A stretch of 5,485 bases of DNA from Alphaproteobacteria bacterium (GTDB lineage Bacteria > Pseudomonadota > Alphaproteobacteria > Micavibrionales > Micavibrionaceae), in contig JAGLKS010000111.1 in the NCBI GenBank assembly GCA_023140905.1, positions 1-5,485 on the forward strand, given 5' to 3'. Position 1 is the stretch's first letter. Every line of letters starts with the position of its first letter. The notes beneath the pieces were generated by a model. It was not told the origin of the DNA. It was given only the letters and a program-made list of their open reading frames with translations, and did no database searches. Positions 1-5,485 of the stretch are shown piece by piece. Position numbers and translations under genes: made by a program.

Positions 1-1235
1 TTGATATATATAGGACCAAGAGCACCCGCAGCAATCCAAACAATAATTAAAGCGAGTATAACAGTTAATGCCGGTTGAATCATCTCAATCAATGCATCAA
101 TTGCTTCATCCACATCTTTTGTATAAAACTCTGCGACTTGATCCAACACTGCTGATAGCTGCCCGGATTCCTCTCCGATTTTAACCATACGAACAACCAT
201 GCTAGGAAATTCTCCCGAAGCATTTAGCGAATCTGAAAGCGTACTCCCCGCTTGCACGTAATTCTCAACACTTTCCATAGCATCCAGCAAAACCATATTA
301 TTAACTGTATTGCGAGATGAAACTAGCGCTTTAATCACATCAATACCACTGGCAAATAGCGCACCAAAAGTCTGTGCATAACGTGCAATCGTTATTTTAC
401 GAATCAAATTACCAGCGATGGGTAAAGACAGATAAATCGAATCAAGCCTATATGCAATTCTCTCCGACATGCGCCGCGCCCCTACAAATGCCCCAAACAA
501 AATAGGAGGGACGGCCAACACAATATATGTTCCATAAACCGGCCAACCGAATATCTTAAATTGCGCTTCCACAAAGAAGTTCGATGTTGCAATCAACCAA
601 ATTGTAAACCAGGGAAGCTCAATATCCAGATATTTCAGAAACCCTACAATTTGCGGTACAACAACACTCATCATGAAAACCACAACAAGGACAACGACAA
701 CCGTCACAATCGTAGGGTAACGCGTTGCCTTTTTGATCTTTGCTTGCAGCGCATCCACCCATTTAAGATATTTTTCCAACTGCAAATACGAGGCTGTCAA
801 ATCACCCGTATCCTCGCCAGACTTAATCAAAGAAATATAAAGCGGCTTAAATATCTTTGGGTGTTTATTCATGGCTTCAGACAAAGAAGACCCGTCACGC
901 ACATCACGGTAAATCTCACTCATTATATCGCGCATCATATCATTTTCTGAACCATCGCGGATATCACCTAACGCATCAAGCAAAGGAACGCCCGCGCTTT
1001 GCATTTGTTCCATATGAATAAAGAATTGTATAAGATCGCGAACTTTGACCTTATTAAAACTAATCCCTGAAATTTTACTTTTTCTCTTACTTAAAGACGT
1101 ACACTGAACCAGCTCTAAACCACCACTTTGAAGTTGATTATATAAATCAACTTCATTCAAAGCCGAAATCACCCCGCGAACAGGCCGACCTCTTTTATTG
1201 ACCGCTTTGTACTTATAACGTTCGATGGTTTTCAC
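1..1235 (-). CDS. gspF: GspF/PilC-type inner-membrane platform protein of a type II secretion or type IV pilus system (3' end cut by window)
   Basis: Polytopic platform protein that, in this family, sits in the inner membrane and couples the cytoplasmic assembly ATPase to pilin or pseudopilin insertion. I read 411 codons from a GTG at 1235 to the left edge with no stop. The family is usually about 400 residues, so only a few C-terminal residues should be missing. Two T2SSF domains are visible, at about residues 69-193 and 273-397. They are internal repeats of each other: QMQSAGVPLLDAL with SGEDTGDL in the first, ALFASGIDVIKAL with IGEESGQL in the second. Hydrophobic segments lie near 174-196, 228-252 and 385-407. 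The N-terminal YKYKAVNKRGRPVRGVI is the usual family opening. It lies 41 bp after the ATPase gene on the same strand, so the two are probably one operon. The start is uncertain: GGAAGG directly abuts the GTG, and a TTG at 1265 and an ATC at 1226 are in frame. Family assignment is firm. Choice among GspF, PilC and MshG is inference, and the symbol is generic. Confidence 0.93.
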   Translation of the reverse strand, partial: MKTIERYKYKAVNKRGRPVRGVISALNEVDLYNQLQSGGLELVQCTSLSKRKSKISGISFNKVKVRDLIQFFIHMEQMQSAGVPLLDALGDIRDGSENDMMRDIMSEIYRDVRDGSSLSEAMNKHPKIFKPLYISLIKSGEDTGDLTASYLQLEKYLKWVDALQAKIKKATRYPTIVTVVVVLVVVFMMSVVVPQIVGFLKYLDIELPWFTIWLIATSNFFVEAQFKIFGWPVYGTYIVLAVPPILFGAFVGARRMSERIAYRLDSIYLSLPIAGNLIRKITIARYAQTFGALFASGIDVIKALVSSRNTVNNMVLLDAMESVENYVQAGSTLSDSLNASGEFPSMVVRMVKIGEESGQLSAVLDQVAEFYTKDVDEAIDALIEMIQPALTVILALIIVWIAAGALGPIYI

Positions 1236-1276
1236 CCTTCCATAGCGAAAAAATTCTGATAACAAAGAAATAAAGA

Positions 1277-3367
1277 CTAACGCTGGATATCCACAACCTT
1301 GCTAATTGCAGAGATATCCGTCATCCCCTCAAGGACTTTTAAAATACCGTCATCTTTCATATTTTTGAAGTTCTTTTTCATCGCTAAAGTTTTAATTTCA
1401 GCTTTTGACTCATTACGCGCAACCAGTTCATCAAGTTCTTCATCAAACAGCAAAATCTCAACAAGAGCTATCCGGCCTTTATAACCTGTATTATTACAGA
1501 CAGAACAGCCGCCTTCTTTAGCTTTATAAATACGCGGAGGACTAGCTGGGTCAATTCCCAAAATTTTGCATTCTTCATTGTCCGGTGTATATTCCTCTCG
1601 ACAATTCTTACATAACCGACGCGCAAGACGCTGTGCAAAAACAGCGATAATAGCTCCGGCAAGCATTCCCGGCTTTAACCCAAGATCAAGCAAACGCGGC
1701 AAAGCACCAAACGAATCATTTGTGTGCAATGATGTATAAACCTGATGCCCGGTCATTGCAGCTTTAAGCGCCATATCTGCCGTCACACTATCACGAATTT
1801 CTCCAATAAAGATAATATCCGGATCTTGCCGTAATAAAGCTTTGATACCATCGGCAAATTCTAAAATCCCTTCACGCACATGTGTCTGACGTATCATAGG
1901 CAAGGAGTATTCCACCGGATCTTCCAAGGTCTGAATATTAACCTCAACATCGTTAATTTCATTCAGTATGGAATAAAGAGATGTACTCTTACCACTCCCT
2001 GTAGGACCGGTAACAATAATAATCCCTTCCGGTTTGGATGTCGCAATCTTAAGCTTCTTAAGGTTCTCTTCACTAAAGCCCAAAGCCTCCATAGGCATAA
2101 TGCTCTCGCTTTTATCAAGCACCCGTAGCACGATATTCTCACCATGCATTGTAGGCAATGAAGACACACGGAAATCTGCTTCGCGTCCACCAATATTCAA
2201 GTGGAAACGTCCATCTTGAGGTGAAAACTTATCAGCAATATTCATCTCAGACATAATTTTTAAACGCTGAGAAATCCCGTTCCAGTGTTGCTTATGTAAA
2301 ATTTGTGCAGTAAACAACACCCCGTCTAAACGATACCGAAGCCGTACAAAGTTTTCCTCCGGCTCAAAGTGCAAATCAGAGGCTCCCATCTTCACAGCGT
2401 CGAACACAAGCGCATTAACAAGGCGTACAATCGGGTGTGAAAATGCTTCTTTCTCATTCAAAGAAGAGACTTCTTTTTGCGCCTTACCCTCTTCAAGTTC
2501 AGCAAGAATATCGTTAATCGAGCTTGCATACCCATATGATGCATCAATAGCTTCAGACAAAATCGATCCCGTTGTGACCATCGGTTTAATCTGAAAACCC
2601 CTATTAGGCAAAAAACGCCTTAACGTATCAAGTGCCACGACATCGTAAGGATCAGACATCGCTACATAAACAGAATCTTCCGTAAAGGAGATTGGCAAAA
2701 TCTGATGTTCTTGTGCCAAAGATTTGGTCAAAATCGATAAAGCCTCGCCGTCAACAATAGTATTACGAGGATCAAACACTCCGAAACCAGAGCTTTCAGC
2801 CAAAAACAAAGTAAGTGTGTCTTCTTCAATAAAGCCCAGTTCAACCAAAACCTCGCCAAGCATCTTACCGGATATCTTTTTCTCCTGCAGAGCCACATTC
2901 AGTTGATCTTCAGTAATAAGGCCCATAGCGACCATCCGCTCGCCTATCCGCCCTTTACCTATACCACCACTATTTCCTTCACATTGCCCTCCAGACGATT
3001 CAGTAAGATTTCCACCCAAAGTCTGTAAAGCAGTGCCTTCAGACTCAGAAGTGTTCTCTTTTTGACCTGACACTGTGGGACCGTCTGATGGACCAGTATT
3101 TACACCTACACCGGACATAGAAATCAGGTCCCCTTCCAGAGCCGAGGCATCTTTACCATCATCTCCGACAGTGAGACCTTCTTCGATTTCACTAACAAAA
3201 AAGTCTACCTCCTCACCAACAACATCATTCTCCGATGATGAAGACACATGACTATCATCCTGTTCTTGTTTATTCAGCTTCCCGGCATCAACATCAAGAC
3301 TGATATCCTTATCAGACTTTTTGTCTCCAGAACTTTCATTAAGAATAACAAGATCAATTTCTTCCAT
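1277..3367 (-). CDS. gspE: GspE/PilB/MshE-type assembly ATPase with MshEN domain and long acidic N-terminal extension
   Basis: Cytoplasmic hexameric ATPase that powers type II secretion or type IV pilus assembly; its expected partner is the platform protein encoded next. Numbering is from ATG 3367 (696 residues); a GTG directly upstream at 3370 would add one residue. Residues 1-138 are an acidic, Ser/Gly/Asn-rich, probably disordered extension. Residues 140-192 form an MshEN (T2SSE_N) double motif, and 196-279 the second N-terminal subdomain ending in a DASYG-type tail. The ATPase core follows: Walker A GPTGSGKST at 454-462 (K460), Asp box around TLEDPVE at 480-486, Walker B DPDIIFIGEIRD at 515-526 (E523), and His box TSLHTND centred on H548. 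A zinc-binding set CxxC (586, 589) and CxxC (621, 624) is intact. All catalytic residues are present, so the enzyme should be active. The length exceeds the roughly 550-600 residues common in the family because of the extension. The MshEN and zinc motifs favour GspE/PilB/MshE over retraction ATPases such as PilT. Which system it serves cannot be told here. Confidence 0.95.
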   Translation of the reverse strand: MEEIDLVILNESSGDKKSDKDISLDVDAGKLNKQEQDDSHVSSSSENDVVGEEVDFFVSEIEEGLTVGDDGKDASALEGDLISMSGVGVNTGPSDGPTVSGQKENTSESEGTALQTLGGNLTESSGGQCEGNSGGIGKGRIGERMVAMGLITEDQLNVALQEKKISGKMLGEVLVELGFIEEDTLTLFLAESSGFGVFDPRNTIVDGEALSILTKSLAQEHQILPISFTEDSVYVAMSDPYDVVALDTLRRFLPNRGFQIKPMVTTGSILSEAIDASYGYASSINDILAELEEGKAQKEVSSLNEKEAFSHPIVRLVNALVFDAVKMGASDLHFEPEENFVRLRYRLDGVLFTAQILHKQHWNGISQRLKIMSEMNIADKFSPQDGRFHLNIGGREADFRVSSLPTMHGENIVLRVLDKSESIMPMEALGFSEENLKKLKIATSKPEGIIIVTGPTGSGKSTSLYSILNEINDVEVNIQTLEDPVEYSLPMIRQTHVREGILEFADGIKALLRQDPDIIFIGEIRDSVTADMALKAAMTGHQVYTSLHTNDSFGALPRLLDLGLKPGMLAGAIIAVFAQRLARRLCKNCREEYTPDNEECKILGIDPASPPRIYKAKEGGCSVCNNTGYKGRIALVEILLFDEELDELVARNESKAEIKTLAMKKNFKNMKDDGILKVLEGMTDISAISKVVDIQR

Positions 3368-3374
3368 CACGCAA

Positions 3375-3377
3375 CCT
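3375..3377 (-). promoter_or_regulatory. Short ribosome binding site deciding the ATPase start
   Basis: The minus strand reads AGG, then seven bases, then ATG at 3367. The GTG codon directly before that ATG would be only four bases from the AGG. The spacing therefore favours ATG 3367 over GTG 3370. The match is only three to four bases, so initiation may be modest. Confidence 0.5.
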
Positions 3378-3522
3378 GTACAATATTTGTATAAACAACT
3401 GTCTAATACCTAAAGCTTTTGTATTTACAAAGCAGCATCTCAGACCAAAATCTACTATTAGCCTAACAAAAAAAGCCAGTAGAGAAAATACATCTGCACC
3501 GTAAAGCCGTCTTATAAACACA

Positions 3523-3528
3523 ATTATA
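3523..3528 (-). promoter_or_regulatory. Candidate -10 box (TATAAT) for the gspE-gspF unit
   Basis: The minus strand carries a perfect TATAAT here, between the glnA terminator and the ATPase gene. No good TTGACA-like -35 hexamer lies 16-18 bp upstream (the bases there read roughly GTGTTA), and there is no TGn extended -10. If used, transcription would begin near 3516 and leave a leader of about 150 bases. In an AT-rich spacer such a hexamer can arise by chance, so this is only a candidate. Confidence 0.3.
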
Positions 3529-3619
3529 GTAGTTTCACTTAAGAATAACACTGGGTTGTATCATAATCTGTTTTTCTATCTTTTAACAGCCCAACAAACA
3601 TCTAATACCATCCAATAAA

Positions 3620-3655
3620 CAAAAAAAGCGCGCAACACGTCATATGTGCGCACTT
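3620..3655 (-). terminator. Rho-independent terminator of glnA
   Basis: On the minus strand an 8-bp stem pairs AAGTGCGC with GCGCGCTT (one G-T pair). It is extended by ACA/TGT across a single bulged T and closed by a loop of about seven bases. The stem runs into a tract of seven T. It starts 46 bp after the glnA stop codon. The opposite strand has no comparable T tract, so it should work only for minus-strand transcription. It separates the glnA transcript from the gspE-gspF unit. Confidence 0.85.
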
Positions 3656-3701
3656 CTTAAATCTGTAATTACAGTGGTTCAACTCAGCTGAAATAGCAGC
3701 C

Positions 3702-4793
3702 CTATTTGTCTTTACGTGGCCATTCTGTGAATGTCAAAACGCTTTCATCAATACCGCAAACTGTTGCAGCAATACGAGCAGACACAAGATACGGGTCTGC
3801 ATTCGCACCCGGACGACGATCTTCAAAATAGCCGTAGCCTTTTTGAGCAACCAGCTCTGGAATACGAATAGAACATCCACGATCAGCTATACCAGCTTTG
3901 AAAGTATGAATATCACATGTTTCATGGTGTCCTGTAAGACGACGGTCTAAAGCATGTCCATAAACTTTGATGTGATCTTCGTGATTTTTGGACAAAGCTT
4001 CAATCGCCGCTTCAATTGCCTCCATACCTTTTTTCTTGTCACGCGTCGCTTTTGTTGAAAAATTAGTATGCATACCAGCCCCGTTCCAGTCGCCCACAAT
4101 AGGTTTATTATGCGTAGAAATTGTTACACCATAATCTTCGGCAACACGATACAATATCCAGAGAGCTAACCACATATGGTCAGAAATCTTCAAAATACCA
4201 GCAGATTCTTTATCATCACCACGCCAGCCAATTTGAAATTCCCACTGACCAGGCATCACTTCCGCATTAATACCATAGAACATAAGCTCTACATCCATAC
4301 ACATACGAGCATGCTCTTCCACGATCTCTCGGCCAAAAGCTTCGTCCGCGCCAACACCACAGTAATAAGGACCTTGAGGACCGGGAAATCCTGTTTCAGG
4401 CCACCCCAAAGGCTGACGACCATCAAACATTGTGTATTCTTGTTCAAAGCCCGCCCAAGGCTCTTGTTCAGCAGCACCGGCATCTAATACAGCGCGAAGC
4501 TGTGCACGAGAGTTAGATTCGTGGGCTGTGCCATCCGGGTTTAACACTTCGGACATAACCAAGTAGTTACCTTCACCACGGAATGGATCTTGCACAAAAG
4601 AAACCGGCTTCAAAATACAATCTGAATCACTTCCTGTAGCCTGATTTGTCGAAGACCCATCAAAACTCCACTCAGAAAAATCTTCAATAGATGGATTACT
4701 GCCGACATTGACTGCACGCGCCTTAGAACGCAAGTGACGCGTTGGAACCGCGCCATCCATCCAAATATATTCGGCCAACATAAATTTCGACAT
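3702..4793 (-). CDS. glnII: Glutamine synthetase, type II (GSII, eukaryotic-like GlnII)
   Basis: Cytoplasmic enzyme that makes glutamine from glutamate, ammonia and ATP, the entry step of nitrogen assimilation. The 363 residues match the short GSII family (about 330-370) rather than the roughly 470-residue GSI that bacteria usually carry. The N-terminal beta-Grasp domain contains EYIWMDG at 8-14 and the signature FDGSST at 44-49. The catalytic domain has the metal-ligand segment FEQEY at 116-120 (E117, E119), EVMPGQWEFQIG at 178-189 (E178, E185), the ATP signature from KP at 230-231 through NGAGMH to H242, and DRGCSIRIP at 304-312 (R305, R310). FEDRRPGANADPY lies at 323-335. All the active-site residues I can identify are present. 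Family knowledge: GSII forms are not controlled by the GlnE adenylylation used on GSI. A GGAGG ribosome site supports ATG 4793. The gene lies 107 bp after rpoD and ends at a clear terminator. Identification is firm; the symbol glnII follows rhizobial usage, and glnA is the usual generic name. Confidence 0.96.
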   Translation of the reverse strand: MSKFMLAEYIWMDGAVPTRHLRSKARAVNVGSNPSIEDFSEWSFDGSSTNQATGSDSDCILKPVSFVQDPFRGEGNYLVMSEVLNPDGTAHESNSRAQLRAVLDAGAAEQEPWAGFEQEYTMFDGRQPLGWPETGFPGPQGPYYCGVGADEAFGREIVEEHARMCMDVELMFYGINAEVMPGQWEFQIGWRGDDKESAGILKISDHMWLALWILYRVAEDYGVTISTHNKPIVGDWNGAGMHTNFSTKATRDKKKGMEAIEAAIEALSKNHEDHIKVYGHALDRRLTGHHETCDIHTFKAGIADRGCSIRIPELVAQKGYGYFEDRRPGANADPYLVSARIAATVCGIDESVLTFTEWPRKDK

Positions 4794-4803
4794 GTTTAAA
4801 AAA

Positions 4804-4808
4804 CCTCC
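4804..4808 (-). promoter_or_regulatory. Ribosome binding site of the glutamine synthetase gene
   Basis: The minus strand reads GGAGG ten bases before ATG 4793. This is the strongest Shine-Dalgarno match of the three gene starts in the window and fixes the start, which also matches the usual GSII N-terminus. Confidence 0.75.
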
Positions 4809-4850
4809 AATGTTCCATTTTTTGCGATTGATTTATCCGCGCACACTCGC

Positions 4851-4880
4851 ACGATTAGCGCAGAAAAACAATTTTTTTAA
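4851..4880 (-). promoter_or_regulatory. Weak candidate sigma-70 promoter for the glutamine synthetase gene
   Basis: In the 107-bp gap after rpoD the minus strand has TTGTTA, an 18-base spacer, then GCTAAT; each hexamer matches four of six consensus positions. No strong intrinsic terminator precedes it, so glnII could also be read through from rpoD. I saw no convincing sigma-54 (GG-N10-GC type) site. The call is weak. Confidence 0.2.
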
Positions 4881-4900
4881 CAACTCTAATGATAAAACTT

Positions 4901-5485
4901 TTACGTATCTAAAAAGCTGCGGAGCTTACGTGAACGACTTGGATGTTTGAGCTTACGCAAAGCTTTGGCTTCAATCTGGCGAATACGCTCCCGAGTCACA
5001 TTGAATTGCTGCCCAACTTCTTCCAAAGTATGATCCGTATTCATACCAATACCAAAACGCATACGAAGCACACGCTCTTCACGTGGCGTCAATGATGCAA
5101 GAACACGCGTTGTTGTTTCACGTAAATTCGAGTGAATAGCGCTATCCACCGGCAAAACAGCATTTTTATCTTCAATAAAATCGCCAAGCGATGAATCTTC
5201 CTCATCCCCAATCGGTGTTTCAAGAGACACCGGTTCTTTTGCTATCTTCAGAACTTTACGTACTTTATCAAGCGGCATATGCAACCGTTCAGCCAGCTCT
5301 TCAGGTGTAGGCTCACGGCCAATCTCGTGCATCATCTGGCGACTGGTACGTACCAATTTGTTGATTGTCTCAATCATGTGAACCGGGATACGAATCGTAC
5401 GCGCCTGATCGGCAATCGAACGGGTAATAGCCTGACGAATCCACCATGTAGCATAAGTTGAAAACTTGTAACCACGACGGTATTC
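4901..5485 (-). CDS. rpoD: RNA polymerase primary sigma factor RpoD (sigma-70), C-terminal part; 5' end outside window
   Basis: Housekeeping sigma factor that directs RNA polymerase to -10 and -35 promoter elements. The frame is open from the right edge to a TAA at 4903-4901, giving 194 residues. These align without length change to E. coli sigma-70 from about residue 420 to its end. Visible residues 1-43 cover the end of region 2: [18 protein letters not shown], with the two tryptophans used in promoter melting and the -10-reading Q (18) and T (21). Region 3 includes [13 protein letters not shown], and GDFIED belongs to the region 3.2 loop. Region 4.2 carries the helix-turn-helix [27 protein letters not shown] that reads the -35 element, with the R, E and R contact residues intact. 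The ending [15 protein letters not shown] is typical of alphaproteobacteria. The real gene begins beyond the window; the ATG at 5377 is internal. The ending, length and collinearity argue for RpoD rather than an RpoH or RpoS relative. Confidence 0.97.
   Translation of the reverse strand, partial: EYRRGYKFSTYATWWIRQAITRSIADQARTIRIPVHMIETINKLVRTSRQMMHEIGREPTPEELAERLHMPLDKVRKVLKIAKEPVSLETPIGDEEDSSLGDFIEDKNAVLPVDSAIHSNLRETTTRVLASLTPREERVLRMRFGIGMNTDHTLEEVGQQFNVTRERIRQIEAKALRKLKHPSRSRKLRSFLDT

Larger units (their letters stand above)
3371..3619 (-). other. AT-rich intergenic region and probable leader of the ATPase gene
   Basis: About 250 bp between the glnA terminator and the ATPase start, forming the bulk of a 334-bp stretch between coding regions. 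I see no supported gene on either strand and no tRNA-like or mobile-element structure. It holds one consensus TATAAT box, a short TACAA-N3-TTGTA inverted repeat at 3379-3391, and a copy of a 17-18 bp sequence that recurs in the ATPase gene. Because the upstream terminator should stop glnA transcripts, this region should carry the promoter for the gspE-gspF unit. That is inference. Confidence 0.6.

Noticed and set aside
561..950. 129-codon plus-strand reading frame
   Set aside because: It lies wholly antisense to the GspF-family gene, whose protein is clearly conserved. The product is low-complexity and rich in His, Asn and Arg, as expected from a shadow frame.
3379..3391. TACAA-N3-TTGTA inverted repeat just upstream of the ATPase ribosome site
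   Set aside because: Five-base AT-rich arms are common by chance in such a spacer, and no second copy or known operator match supports it.
3465..3510. Possible second terminator: run of seven T on the minus strand after a weak stem in the gspE leader
   Set aside because: Only three to four base pairs (CAG with CTG) can form before the T run, far weaker than the hairpin at 3620-3655.
3354..3551. 65-codon minus-strand reading frame from a GTG, rich in hydrophobic residues, overlapping the ATPase start
   Set aside because: No ribosome site precedes it, it overlaps the true start of the ATPase in another frame, it contains the candidate TATAAT box, and the product matches no family I know. Its hydrophobic look is expected from T-rich DNA.
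3402..3609. Nine-base direct repeat TCTAATACC at 3402-3410 and 3601-3609
   Set aside because: It is too short to stand out from chance in an AT-rich spacer, and no insertion element or duplication lies between the copies.
4176..4487. 103-codon plus-strand reading frame
   Set aside because: It is antisense to the conserved catalytic part of the glutamine synthetase gene, with no ribosome site or recognisable product.
4832..4863. GC-rich patch with repeated GCGC after rpoD that could form a hairpin
   Set aside because: The pairing is limited to about four self-complementary bases and is not followed by a T tract, so it does not qualify as a terminator.

Overview
The window looks like chromosomal DNA from an alphaproteobacterium with an AT-leaning genome. 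The strongest lineage clue is the end of the housekeeping sigma factor, whose last residues ([15 protein letters not shown] followed by T) are the alphaproteobacterial form. The genus cannot be told from this sequence. Every convincing gene is on the minus strand, so transcription runs from the right edge to the left edge. No RNA genes, CRISPR arrays, insertion sequences, integrases or attachment sites were seen.

In transcription order, the window opens inside rpoD (5485 to 4901; the last 194 residues, covering the end of region 2 through region 4.2). A 107-bp gap without a convincing terminator follows. Next is a complete glutamine synthetase of the type II (eukaryotic-like, GlnII) family at 4793 to 3702, with a good ribosome binding site. 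A strong intrinsic terminator (3655 to 3620) closes the glnA transcript. About 250 bp of AT-rich sequence with no convincing gene, but with a consensus TATAAT box, then leads to a second unit.

The second unit is a two-gene secretion or pilus assembly module. The first gene is a GspE/PilB-type hexameric ATPase (3367 to 1277) with all catalytic boxes and the four-cysteine zinc motif. Next, after 41 bp, comes a GspF/PilC-type inner-membrane platform protein (1235 to the left edge, lacking only its last few residues). In known type II secretion and type IV pilus machines this ATPase drives the platform protein to insert or extrude pilin subunits. The rest of the machine (pilins, secretin, peptidase) is not in the window, so secretion and pilus roles cannot be separated here.

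Most of the window is ordinary core biology. The features most worth a second look are the roughly 138-residue acidic, Ser/Gly-rich N-terminal extension of the ATPase, its partly degenerate MshEN (cyclic-di-GMP-type) domain, the eukaryotic-like glutamine synthetase directly downstream of rpoD, and the unclear start of the platform gene. No clearly undescribed system was found.
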